IMG/VR virus record: IMGVR_UViG_3300004369_000001
Span: 1 to 64,000 of that record
Origin: a virus
Direction: 5' to 3' (one strand)
DNA length: 64,000 nt
A program made the translations under genes and the position numbers. Of this stretch, positions 1 through 9,365 are shown piece after piece (positions within the stretch are counted from its first letter, which is position 1; the number at the start of each line of letters is the position of its first letter). Under the pieces are notes generated by a model. It made no database searches, was not told the origin of the DNA, and saw only the letters and a list, made by a program, of their open reading frames with translations.

Positions 1-1305
1 TGTATTATTAGCGCCAAACAGAAGATTACCACTCGTATCATTAACTTTGATATAGTTAAGATAGTTGAATCCTCTGTATCCAGTGGTTGCAGTAAGTTCT
101 TGGTCAAGCTCAAAATCTTCTTTTGTGTTTCCATCGGCAAAGGAGATTCTGTTATTTTGAAGTTGCCAGTTATCAACACCAGCAGCGGCGATGCTAACAA
201 AACCGCCCTCATAACTGTTAGCGGGATCCCATGCAGTTACATCAAAGTCTTCCTGGTTGAAGGATGCTAGACCTTTCTGTGGGTAGGAAGCAGATCCGAG
301 ATATCTCCAAGAGCCTGTGTCAGAGGAGTCTGTATGTGTAGGCTCGCCGCCGCCTGCAGGTATATCAAGGATAGCCTCATAAAGGCGACTACCTGAATTT
401 TTGACTTTATCATAACGAGAATATGCTACGGCATTATCATAGTCTGCCTCTTCGGATCCCTCGGTTGCTGTTGCAATGGGAATCGTGAGTGCCTGCGTCA
501 ATCGACCATAACGGTCAACTGTAAATTCTGTTGTATTGACTGTGCGGTCACTGGGAAGATTGACCGAGATCAGAGGAGTGTCAAGGTTTCCAGTGGGGTT
601 ATAGTAACCAACCACCACAGTGGTATCTGCAAGGTCGATGAATGGGTTAGCAGTTTGAGCATTACCATTCTGGACAATGACACGACCACTACCACCAGTG
701 ATGGTGCGAGTTGTAATGGTGCCTTCTGCTTGACGAGACATCAAACCAAAGGAGGTCATGCCTGCAATAGAAGTCAGGTCACTGTCCAACGGTTGAGCGT
801 CAGCAATACCGAAGTCACTCAGGGTTGTCGGGTTATCGGCGTCAACGATACGACCACGAGAGTCAACTGTAATTCTTGTATATGTGCCTGTTGCTTCTAG
901 GTCATTCTCATCGTAGTGGGGAAGTGCCACCACATAATTCAATTCAGCAGTAATGGTCAGGTTTGCGGATCCATCAAACGTGCCACTACCAGACATGTCG
1001 CCCCCAAGCGAGATCTGTCTAGCGTTTGCGAGTCTAGTTGCAGTGGAAGAGTTACCAACCAGTGAAGCAGTAATAGCACCTGCTTCAAAGTTACCATCAG
1101 CGTCTCTCTTAACAAGAGTATTGGCGGTGTTGGATTCAGTCTCCAGTGGTCGCTCATACTTAAGCGAGTTCCATGGAGTAACACCATCACCGATTTTGAT
1201 ACGCGAAGTGTCAATCTCAATTCCCAATTCGCCTTGGGCGAGAATGGGGTTGATGTTTGCCCATTGCTGAGCACCATCTCTTCTAAGTTGAATTCTATTT
1301 GCCAT
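1..1305 (-). CDS. Tail-fibre protein with Mtd-like N-terminus (3' end outside window)
   Basis: The reading frame is open from the ATG at 1305 to the window edge (435 codons), so the C-terminus is missing. The start MANRIQLRRDGAQQW, followed by NPILAQGELGIEIDT and a KIGDG segment, is the pattern of the major-tropism-determinant-type N-terminal domain that attaches many phage fibres and receptor-binding proteins to the tail. The rest is Gly/Ser/Thr/Asn-rich beta-type sequence, as in fibre shafts. AAGG lies upstream of the start. It has its own late promoter (1345-1352) just after a terminator, so it is transcribed separately from the baseplate operon. The role as a receptor-binding fibre is inferred; the host-contact domain is probably in the missing part. 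Confidence 0.8.
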   Translation of the reverse strand, partial: MANRIQLRRDGAQQWANINPILAQGELGIEIDTSRIKIGDGVTPWNSLKYERPLETESNTANTLVKRDADGNFEAGAITASLVGNSSTATRLANARQISLGGDMSGSGTFDGSANLTITAELNYVVALPHYDENDLEATGTYTRITVDSRGRIVDADNPTTLSDFGIADAQPLDSDLTSIAGMTSFGLMSRQAEGTITTRTITGGSGRVIVQNGNAQTANPFIDLADTTVVVGYYNPTGNLDTPLISVNLPSDRTVNTTEFTVDRYGRLTQALTIPIATATEGSEEADYDNAVAYSRYDKVKNSGSRLYEAILDIPAGGGEPTHTDSSDTGSWRYLGSASYPQKGLASFNQEDFDVTAWDPANSYEGGFVSIAAAGVDNWQLQNNRISFADGNTKEDFELDQELTATTGYRGFNYLNYIKVNDTSGNLLFGANNT

Positions 1306-1344
1306 TGCTTAAGGACCCTTGCAACTGCACAGTGCTATATGAGT

Positions 1345-1352
1345 TATTTATG
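1345..1352 (-). promoter_or_regulatory. Late promoter CATAAATA
   Basis: The minus strand reads CATAAATAA, matching the T4-type late promoter NATAAATA. It lies 40 bases upstream of the tail-fibre start and directly after a factor-independent terminator, which is where an independent late promoter is expected. Confidence 0.7.
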
Positions 1353-1358
1353 CCAAAT

Positions 1359-1382
1359 AAAAAAGAGTCCCCGCAGGGACTC
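1359..1382 (-). terminator. Rho-independent terminator after the DUF4815/small-gene operon
   Basis: On the minus strand GAGTCCC, loop TGCG, GGGACTC form a perfect 7-bp stem followed by six T. It starts 6 bases after the stop of the 1388-1615 gene, so it ends the long structural operon. Confidence 0.85.
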
Positions 1383-1387
1383 AAAGA

Positions 1388-1615
1388 TCACTCGGTTACT
1401 TCTGTGAGTCCCTCTTCTGCGGTTTCAATTTCAACCTCAGGGGGATTCAAATACTCTAGAGTTTCGATAGCACCTAGAAGTTTCAGTGCAGTTTGCTCAT
1501 TCTCACGGATCTTCTGAGACATTTGCTTATTCTCAGTGATCAAATTCTCATAACGAGTTTTGAATGAGGCAAGAAGCTCATCGGGGGACATGGATTCAGT
1601 TTGGGTGGCAGTCAT
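1388..1615 (-). CDS. Small coiled-coil protein, hypothetical
   Basis: A 75-aa acidic protein. Residues about 10-50 have heptad-like spacing (LLASFKTRYENLITENKQM) and predict a coiled coil. The ATG overlaps the stop of the preceding 79-aa gene (ATGA), so the two are translationally coupled. I do not recognise a named family. As the last gene before the terminator of the late operon it may be a virion component or a fibre-assembly helper; this is inference from position. Confidence 0.75.
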   Translation of the reverse strand: MTATQTESMSPDELLASFKTRYENLITENKQMSQKIRENEQTALKLLGAIETLEYLNPPEVEIETAEEGLTEVTE

Positions 1616-1851
1616 TGATTTTTCTCCAATAATGTCTTCAGCAGATCCTTAATTTCATTCAGATCTGATTTTACAGTTTCAACTTCATTTTGTAAAGCCT
1701 CTACCGTGGTTTCTTTTTGCTGCCTCTTGTTGTATGCAGCCATGTATCTTTCGTATTCTACTTTATTTGTGTTGATTACAGCATTTGATTTGGGGTCTCT
1801 AAACCATCCGACTTTGCCTTCAACAGGTTGTAATTGTGATTCATCTATCAT
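1612..1851 (-). CDS. Small coiled-coil protein, hypothetical
   Basis: A 79-aa protein. The N-terminal half contains VGWFRDPKSNAVINTNK. The C-terminal half (from about residue 45) is a clear coiled coil with repeated E/V/L heptads ending in LKTLLEKNQ. It overlaps the next gene by ATGA. Located between the 2478-aa structural gene and the terminator, it is probably expressed late. A role as virion protein or chaperone is possible but not shown. Confidence 0.75.
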   Translation of the reverse strand: MIDESQLQPVEGKVGWFRDPKSNAVINTNKVEYERYMAAYNKRQQKETTVEALQNEVETVKSDLNEIKDLLKTLLEKNQ

Positions 1852-1925
1852 AGCTTGACAACTTCAATAATAATAATTAGAATAAGCTTGTCGGTTTTCA
1901 GGATTGGTTTGAGTACTTAAATACA

Positions 1926-4900
1926 TCAAGTAGCCAAAGCAATTGATCTAAAGTCCATGATTTGAGGGACAATAGCCTGGTTTCTAGACTTCATAACAAT
2001 CTTGACTTGGAAAGAGTTAAAACTTAGACCTGTCTTCTCATATGTATAATCTCTAAATTCAAAGACATCAGAAGCTGAGATCTCAGCAATCGGGAAGACT
2101 TCAATCCAGTTAACAGTTTCAACATCAACATCAGCACCCGATTCAAATGCTTTGATGTAGACACGAATTTCCACACCTTGAGGTCTGTAGGCACCAAAGT
2201 CAATCTTCAGAGTCCTAGACAGTTGCGCTAGGTTTGCAATTCTCGTAAGATAAACTGCATCGTTTTGGTCTCCAACTGGAAGCAGAGAAACATCAGACTG
2301 AGTATCAATTAGAGAGTTAATACCCAAAGATTGAGGACCACCTGGCCAAGAGTTGATTCTATTACTGACACAAATCAGAGATGTGCGATCAAGGTCAACG
2401 TATGGTGAGAGGTTGGTATTCTCAGTTTCCATGGCAATGTCAAGGCTGATGGACTTGTTACCACCAAGTTTGTTACTCTCGTTAACTTGAGAGCAAACCA
2501 TTTGAGGAGTTACAAAGTAGTTTTCAACGTTGAGCGTAATATCGTAATACTGACCATTGTTGACAAAAGATGCCTGGTCAATTACGGATGTGCCATCGCC
2601 AACAGATGTTGCTGTCGTAGTATTTACACGAGCAGCCATCGATGTTTCTGGGAAAATCATGGTAGCGATCGAAGGACGCAGTGTCTCAAATTGGAAGTTT
2701 TGAGAAGCAAGGACGTTTCCACCACCACCTCGGATACCATTTGTGGCAACCGATGTTGTATTTAGTAAGTAATGATCCAACCAGGGATCGTCAATACTTG
2801 AGTGGACCTTGTTGATTTCCGTCAGAGGAATGCCATCAAAGTTGTAGCAGAAGACGGTTGCACCAGTTGGGTGATCAACGTCTGCAGTGCCATTAGCACC
2901 TCTACCATTAGTGGCAACAGTGATTACTTGACCGTTGGAGGAGATTGCAGAATACTGAATGATCTCATTACCAATGATCAGATAACCAGGATTGAGGTTA
3001 CCGATAGAAGCACCATTTACGAATGTGTGGAATCCACCAGCAGTCTCAACGTTAATTGAAGTTGCCCCTGCAGAGAGAGAAGATGTCAAAGTTGTAGGAG
3101 GCACTTCGGAAACCACTCCACTGATTTCCACGTTGTTGGTGCGTTGGTGCATACAATGATTCTTGTGATACACCAGGACCTTTCTATCCTTACTCTGATA
3201 CGAAGGTGCAGCAGTCGGGAATTGGTTGTAGGTGTCGCCAGAGTATGCGATGCTAGTAATAGTAGCGGTCACAACACCACCATTCTCAGAAATTGTATCG
3301 GACAGGTCGAATGCCTTATCGACATAATTTACATAAAGGACTGGGTTTGCTGCAGGGTTGCCATCGGGAAGGGTGTCACCTGTTTGATAGAAAGCAGTAA
3401 CAGTCGCAGTAGCATTGGATGTAGATCCAGCAATAATATCTACCTCTGTGGTGGGACCACCAGGAGCTCCAGGTCTGGGAGAGAAGTCACCGTTGGAAAC
3501 GGTGGACAGTTGGAAGATTGCAGTGGATTGGGAGGAAATAATTCCTTGGAATGCATCTCCATTTCCATCCAAGAAACCAGCAGACCATGTGCCTTGAATG
3601 TCGGTAAGAGTAATTGTCTCTGGATCTGTGGTTGAGTCGAAAGCAACAACTGTGCCCTCTGCATTAGAAGGAGACTGCTTCAATCGAGCACCAATCGTAT
3701 AGGAGTTATTTGTGCCAGCGGGAAGCGAAAGCACTTGCTCAGGTTGAATCGTGACCAGAGGATTATTCTTCAAAGTCGTGAAACCACCATTGGTCTCTCC
3801 CATAGAGACATTATCCAGAGTTATTGTGCCAGTAGGAGATGTAAAGTTTGCCTTATAAATTGTAAACTTCAAGTCCTCATACTGGTCAGCAGTCCAGGTA
3901 GATGCGTTTTGTGACTTAAAGAGCACACCTGCATATGGTTGCTCGGAGATCGTCCTATTACCAGACTTTTCAACGTCACCCATTCTGGAGATCCAGACTT
4001 GATATTCGTTGGAGTCGGACAGGAGCACAAAGCAGTATTCAACAGACTGTTTGATGTATACAGGGGATCTAAATTCAAATCGTGTTGGAATTTCAGCACT
4101 TTCTGAGATCTCAACATCTTCAGCATTGATCGTGATGTCCGACAGAGGCAGAATATCCTTGGTGGGATTGCCATTCTCCATTGTGCGAATTTGCATGGAG
4201 ATTGGAATATTGCCATCTCTAGACCTGAAGAAGATATCAACACCAGTGATGAAGATACCACCTTCCTCATCGACAATGAAGGATTGTGCCAGAGGGTCAT
4301 ACCAACCAATCTGACGAGTCTCTGATCTTGTGCCAGTAACGATAGTCCTTTCATCGTTAACTGTGTCTCTGACGATCTCAGCATTTCTAACTGCCAGAAT
4401 ATTCTCTCTAACAGTCTGAAGAATACCAGTTGCTTTATATTCTGTGTCTGCCGAAGAATCAACAGCACCAGCAATTCTGCTATTCTGAGCGTTAGTCGTG
4501 AAACGCACAGTCCTTGTGCCAGTTGCCCAACGTGGATTTGAATCGATCTTGGGACTGGGGATAAAGAATGTGCCTTTGAAGTTACCGACGTTATCTGTCA
4601 GGAGACGACGATCTTTAACATATGCTGCAGCGCCAGAAGTCAAACCAACCAACAACTCACCAATTTTCACGTTGCCTTGATATGTGCCATTTGCTGTTGC
4701 TGCCATCTCATTGATGTCAACATTCAGATACGGCGTATTCGATGCGTAGGAAGATGGCAGAGTCTCTGTGCCTTGACCATATGGGTTGGTTACATACCCG
4801 TCATCGGCAGATGCAACCTTCAATCTCACCTTAGATTCCGTGCCGATGACAGTTTCACCGACAACAAAGGGAATCTGGTTGCTATTGTCAATAGTGGGAT

Positions 4901-7900
4901 CGGGAGGAATTGTGGTTGCAGGGATGGAGTTGCCCTCGGAGCTGGGAGCAATGACATCTCTAGCAACGTTGCTGTTTGTGCCAGACTTATTTAACTCGAT
5001 CACCTTCGGGGTGATGTATGCACTCACATCCACACCGTCAAAGAAGCAATAGATTCTGGATCTGGGCTTCATTCTATAAACATCAAATGCCAGGTTTCTG
5101 GAGCGAATCCAGGGCACTGCTGTTTGGGACAGCATGGAGTCACCCATGGATCTACGCTCAATCCTGGGCACAACTCTTGTGCGAATACCTTGACGAGACT
5201 GGTTGGATCTCACTTGGAAAGTGCGTCTATCGTGAATGAATTCCAGACCTCTACCTCTGGTGCCAACCCAACCACCACCGCCATGGGTGCTACCAGATCT
5301 ATTGATGATTCTGTCAGTTGAAACCAGAGATTCGGAAGACCAGTTAGTCCTCCAACCACCCCATTGAATAGGTGCAAATCCTGTATTGGGATCAATATTC
5401 AATTCTCTAGAAACACTGGAGAAGTCACCTTCGACGTTTTCCACACGAGCTGGGAGACGGTTTGTTTCCAACCAGTCATCGGAAGAGGGTGTCAAGTCAA
5501 TACGACCAATAAAGGTAAAGACGTTAAATGGGTTGACGTTTTCGCTTCTAGATGCATATGGTTGCTTAACCACCTCAACACTTTCATAGGGAAGCATCGC
5601 AATATTTGCTGGGGTAACAACAATATTCTGAGACTTCTGAGTATTGATTTGTAGGGGGACGTTAGATGTATAGTGGGACGGACGAAGAATACCCTCTTGG
5701 AAATCGAGAGAGCACTTGTAGTCAGCACTATTGACATCACCAATCTTATGATCGGTAAAGTCATCCACCACAAATCCATTCTTCAAACGATCGAAACCGT
5801 TTTCGTCATAAGATCTTGTAGCATCTGTTTGCACTTCAAGAAGTGAAAGTGCTGTATAGTATTCGACGTTATTGATTCTCTTCTCCAGATCACCAATATC
5901 CTTCATCGTATAACGACGAATTACTTCCTGGGTGATGATGGTATCCCTTTGGGGATCATACATATACGGTTTGTGCTTGAAGATCGCCAGGCACATTGCA
6001 TTCTGAATATTTTCTGGCTCTTCGGGATTCTCAGCAGAGATACCGTATTGTAGTCTTAGTTTGTTGTCGTGGGTGAGGAATAGTTTATCTGTCCTTGGCA
6101 GATAGTATTCGTAGTCGCAACGGAATTCCGTTTCTGCTTTAGGAATATCAAACAGAGTAGCAACTGCAGCATTTCCAGCACCTTGATTTGTTGTGCTGAA
6201 TACACGAGCATCGAAATCGAGGGTTGCACAAGTCACCTCAAATGGACCTGTCACCGTGCCGTTACCTGTCGCCAATTCTCCAACTGCAGGACGGAAGTCA
6301 ATTTGGTCTCTAACATTCTTAGTAGATCCCTGCAGAATAGGTGCAGGAATTTCATCGAAGTCGATACCAGTATATGACTGTGCAGAGAAATAGTCACCAG
6401 ATGCTTCATGGATGAAGTAGTCGAAGACAATCATCAATTGTCTGGTCGGTGGAGTAACTCCAGGTTGTCTGACCAGTTTGGAGACGTTATAGAAGAAAGG
6501 TGTTTGACCAGAATTGAGAGTGAAGAGGTCAGTAACAACCTTACTACCCTTAACTACAGATCCATCAGCGTCGTCGATAGTTGCTCTCAGGACATTTCCA
6601 TCAGAGTCTTCACCGATGATTCTTTCGCCAGGATTGAATTCGATATTATTGAGGTTGACATTATAAAGACGCAGTGTTGCGTTAATGAAGCTAACAACAG
6701 TTGCTCTAGCACCAGATGTCTCGCCAGTGATAACAGTGCCAGGAGCAAAGAAAACTGCTTCACTCAGCACACTATATGGAATTTGAGGTGCTCCGTCAGT
6801 TTCCGATTCATATACGGCGTGAATCTTGTAGACATCGTTTAGACCGAAGGAGATCTCCTGGTCTTCGATACGAGTGCCATATAGGTTGCCATAAAGCAGA
6901 CCATACTTTTGAATATCGTTATTCTTACTGGTGCGAGTGACTTTAAGGGCACGCATCTTAGATGCGGTCTTAATCTTTCTGCTCACGATATTCTTAGATA
7001 CGAGAGCAGTCAGTTTTATTGTTGTCACTCCAGTCAAACCATCAATGGTCATAGACTGGCGATTAGCACCGAAGGTAACTGTTAGCGTGCCCGCTTCATC
7101 CAGTGCTTCCAGATCCAAGTTGTCGCCAACAGCGTATGAAGATCCAGACTGTGCAAGAATTGTAAGTTGATAGTTTTCATCATCGAGTGAAGCAAACTGC
7201 TCAGATTCTGGCAGTGCCACAGTCAAACCGCCAGACACAACTGTCTTATTTGTGAATGTGCGGTAGACGAAGAAAGATTCGTCGCTTAGAGACTTCATCG
7301 ACTCTCTGGGGAGATCGACGCTCAACTGACCCGAAGGTTGAGTTGTGTTGAAGACAAACGGTCTATATCTAACAACGGTGGTGTAATTGCCATCTGCAAT
7401 GCTGCCTTTAGTTAAAGCAGTATCGAGCAAGGCTGTTTGTGCCTGATAATCGAATACTGGAGCGCCACCAACGTTATTGCCTGATGTGTGGTTGATAGTA
7501 GACTTTGTGATCTTCTTAACAATGAGACTTGTGTCACCTTCAAATCCAGATTCACCATCTGGGGAAAGCACGTCTCCAGGACGAAGATCTTCTTCAAACT
7601 TAGATCCATTGAGACCAGTAATAATGGCACCAGACTGGTCAACAGTTATGGTTGATCCACGCACAGCCTGGGCATCATTCAGTAGAAGGTTAGCAACAAA
7701 CGAGACGGCACTGTTGCTGTTATAACCAACAGCGGATCTTGCATCAGTTAACTGATAACTGAAAACAGCGTTAATTGTGCCGACAACTCTACCGTCCTTG
7801 GTGATAACTTCACCATCGGTAAAGATACCTGATACTTGCTCAAGACCAACATAAGTGCCACTTATATCTGTAGTGGCAAATCCTCTAGCACCAGAAATTC

Positions 7901-9362
7901 TACCAACCAGCAAGTCTCCAGGAGACACTGGGGAATTGCCAGCATCGAAGTTGAGTGCAGTAAACATCTGCACGTCCATTACATAGAGATCCCAAATGCC
8001 AGTTGCAGATTTCTGCAGTTGCACGCAGCGACATCTGCCAATTTTCTGACCCGTTACAGTAGATCCACCATTTAGAGTCCAACCATCATGAAAATCGAGG
8101 ACTTGATATGCATCGGAAACACCTTCACCAGTAATATCAGGCCATCCATAAACATCATATACCTTCATGTATTGTCCCCATTCAATAGGGACAATGGCGT
8201 TGTTTACACCAGTAAAGTCTCTGGGTTTTTTGATATCGACATACTGGGGAGTAAGAAACTCTGTCCTATATCCTCTAATATATGCTTTACCAGGAGATAC
8301 TTCAATAGCAGCATATTCTTCACTGGCAGATTGCCCATCTCTGGAAACCTGACCAGGACCATACACACCGTTATTGAATCCGTCGTTTCTATGCTCTCTT
8401 AATTTAACATCGAATGTATCGATAACATAATCACCAGACTCTTCGTAAGTGCGACGAGCGAGTGATTTCTCAAGGACAGAGTAAGCCGTATCATTAACGA
8501 ATTGCTCAATCTTAGAATCTCTGATTCTGACCAATTCGATAAAATTCTTGTCAGTCTCGTCTTCAATTGGTTTCTTGACGAGTTGTGTGCTGATCTTGAA
8601 TCGGTGAGATCCAGGAGCAGAATAGTTTGATGTGCCAGCAGCGTTGTCATTCAGAGTCGGATCGTCTTCTGGAGTGACAATAGATTCCGAGACTTCAAGA
8701 CCAATCCTATAAGAGGGGTTATTAGTATATTGATCGAGGATGATATAAGATGATGGGACATTGATAAAATGTCCACGAATGAAGTAGACACCATTATTAA
8801 CGTATGCCGTAGCAGCAACTGCAGTAGCATTAACTGGGAGGAGTTGAGCGAAAGGAGATCCAACCTCAATAAGAGTTGTGCCGAAGGTCAGCTCTGAATC
8901 GGAAATGAGCTGCTCATTCTCTTGGAAACCTTTGACGCTGGTGGCAGAAACTGTATCTCCAGAATCGATATACTTCACATAAAGTGTGACGTATCCCTTA
9001 GACGATTCTGCAGCAGAGATGGAATAAAGGACCTTTGCTCGAATACCACTCGTTAGACCAGAAATGATCTTACCGTTGAGTTGAGTTCTGTAAGTTTCAA
9101 CGTCAACACCCAAGAATGCCTGCTGCAGAATAACTGCCTGCACATTTAGGTCATAACCCACTTGTCCAGGGATAACCATCGCACCTTCTTTGAAGAAGTG
9201 CTGACCCATGGACTCAATCTGATTCTGCAGAATGCTCTGCATAGTCGTGAGTTCTCTTGCCTGAATTGGGAATCCAGGTCTATACAACACTCGATAAAAA
9301 TTCTTATCCTTATCGAAGTCGTCGAAATACGGACTAATGTTGAGGTTGGTATTTTGTGGCAT
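1926..9362 (-). CDS. Very large virion structural protein, DUF4815-type N-terminus
   Basis: A 2478-aa protein starting MPQNTNLNISPYFDDFDKDK, with YRVLYRPGFPIQARELTTMQ close behind. This is the N-terminal signature I associate with the DUF4815 family, found in large structural proteins of T4-like cyanophages. The body is rich in G, N, T and S with repeated strand patterns such as VGETVIGTES, GEVITKDGRVVGTI and GDLLVGRISGARG, which resemble short beta-barrel modules. The ATG follows the gp8 stop by 3 bases. It replaces T4 genes 9-12 in position, so it is probably a baseplate-peripheral or fibre-like adhesin. The exact T4 counterpart is unknown. Confidence 0.75.
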   Translation of the reverse strand: MPQNTNLNISPYFDDFDKDKNFYRVLYRPGFPIQARELTTMQSILQNQIESMGQHFFKEGAMVIPGQVGYDLNVQAVILQQAFLGVDVETYRTQLNGKIISGLTSGIRAKVLYSISAAESSKGYVTLYVKYIDSGDTVSATSVKGFQENEQLISDSELTFGTTLIEVGSPFAQLLPVNATAVAATAYVNNGVYFIRGHFINVPSSYIILDQYTNNPSYRIGLEVSESIVTPEDDPTLNDNAAGTSNYSAPGSHRFKISTQLVKKPIEDETDKNFIELVRIRDSKIEQFVNDTAYSVLEKSLARRTYEESGDYVIDTFDVKLREHRNDGFNNGVYGPGQVSRDGQSASEEYAAIEVSPGKAYIRGYRTEFLTPQYVDIKKPRDFTGVNNAIVPIEWGQYMKVYDVYGWPDITGEGVSDAYQVLDFHDGWTLNGGSTVTGQKIGRCRCVQLQKSATGIWDLYVMDVQMFTALNFDAGNSPVSPGDLLVGRISGARGFATTDISGTYVGLEQVSGIFTDGEVITKDGRVVGTINAVFSYQLTDARSAVGYNSNSAVSFVANLLLNDAQAVRGSTITVDQSGAIITGLNGSKFEEDLRPGDVLSPDGESGFEGDTSLIVKKITKSTINHTSGNNVGGAPVFDYQAQTALLDTALTKGSIADGNYTTVVRYRPFVFNTTQPSGQLSVDLPRESMKSLSDESFFVYRTFTNKTVVSGGLTVALPESEQFASLDDENYQLTILAQSGSSYAVGDNLDLEALDEAGTLTVTFGANRQSMTIDGLTGVTTIKLTALVSKNIVSRKIKTASKMRALKVTRTSKNNDIQKYGLLYGNLYGTRIEDQEISFGLNDVYKIHAVYESETDGAPQIPYSVLSEAVFFAPGTVITGETSGARATVVSFINATLRLYNVNLNNIEFNPGERIIGEDSDGNVLRATIDDADGSVVKGSKVVTDLFTLNSGQTPFFYNVSKLVRQPGVTPPTRQLMIVFDYFIHEASGDYFSAQSYTGIDFDEIPAPILQGSTKNVRDQIDFRPAVGELATGNGTVTGPFEVTCATLDFDARVFSTTNQGAGNAAVATLFDIPKAETEFRCDYEYYLPRTDKLFLTHDNKLRLQYGISAENPEEPENIQNAMCLAIFKHKPYMYDPQRDTIITQEVIRRYTMKDIGDLEKRINNVEYYTALSLLEVQTDATRSYDENGFDRLKNGFVVDDFTDHKIGDVNSADYKCSLDFQEGILRPSHYTSNVPLQINTQKSQNIVVTPANIAMLPYESVEVVKQPYASRSENVNPFNVFTFIGRIDLTPSSDDWLETNRLPARVENVEGDFSSVSRELNIDPNTGFAPIQWGGWRTNWSSESLVSTDRIINRSGSTHGGGGWVGTRGRGLEFIHDRRTFQVRSNQSRQGIRTRVVPRIERRSMGDSMLSQTAVPWIRSRNLAFDVYRMKPRSRIYCFFDGVDVSAYITPKVIELNKSGTNSNVARDVIAPSSEGNSIPATTIPPDPTIDNSNQIPFVVGETVIGTESKVRLKVASADDGYVTNPYGQGTETLPSSYASNTPYLNVDINEMAATANGTYQGNVKIGELLVGLTSGAAAYVKDRRLLTDNVGNFKGTFFIPSPKIDSNPRWATGTRTVRFTTNAQNSRIAGAVDSSADTEYKATGILQTVRENILAVRNAEIVRDTVNDERTIVTGTRSETRQIGWYDPLAQSFIVDEEGGIFITGVDIFFRSRDGNIPISMQIRTMENGNPTKDILPLSDITINAEDVEISESAEIPTRFEFRSPVYIKQSVEYCFVLLSDSNEYQVWISRMGDVEKSGNRTISEQPYAGVLFKSQNASTWTADQYEDLKFTIYKANFTSPTGTITLDNVSMGETNGGFTTLKNNPLVTIQPEQVLSLPAGTNNSYTIGARLKQSPSNAEGTVVAFDSTTDPETITLTDIQGTWSAGFLDGNGDAFQGIISSQSTAIFQLSTVSNGDFSPRPGAPGGPTTEVDIIAGSTSNATATVTAFYQTGDTLPDGNPAANPVLYVNYVDKAFDLSDTISENGGVVTATITSIAYSGDTYNQFPTAAPSYQSKDRKVLVYHKNHCMHQRTNNVEISGVVSEVPPTTLTSSLSAGATSINVETAGGFHTFVNGASIGNLNPGYLIIGNEIIQYSAISSNGQVITVATNGRGANGTADVDHPTGATVFCYNFDGIPLTEINKVHSSIDDPWLDHYLLNTTSVATNGIRGGGGNVLASQNFQFETLRPSIATMIFPETSMAARVNTTTATSVGDGTSVIDQASFVNNGQYYDITLNVENYFVTPQMVCSQVNESNKLGGNKSISLDIAMETENTNLSPYVDLDRTSLICVSNRINSWPGGPQSLGINSLIDTQSDVSLLPVGDQNDAVYLTRIANLAQLSRTLKIDFGAYRPQGVEIRVYIKAFESGADVDVETVNWIEVFPIAEISASDVFEFRDYTYEKTGLSFNSFQVKIVMKSRNQAIVPQIMDFRSIALAT

Positions 9363-9365
9363 CTC

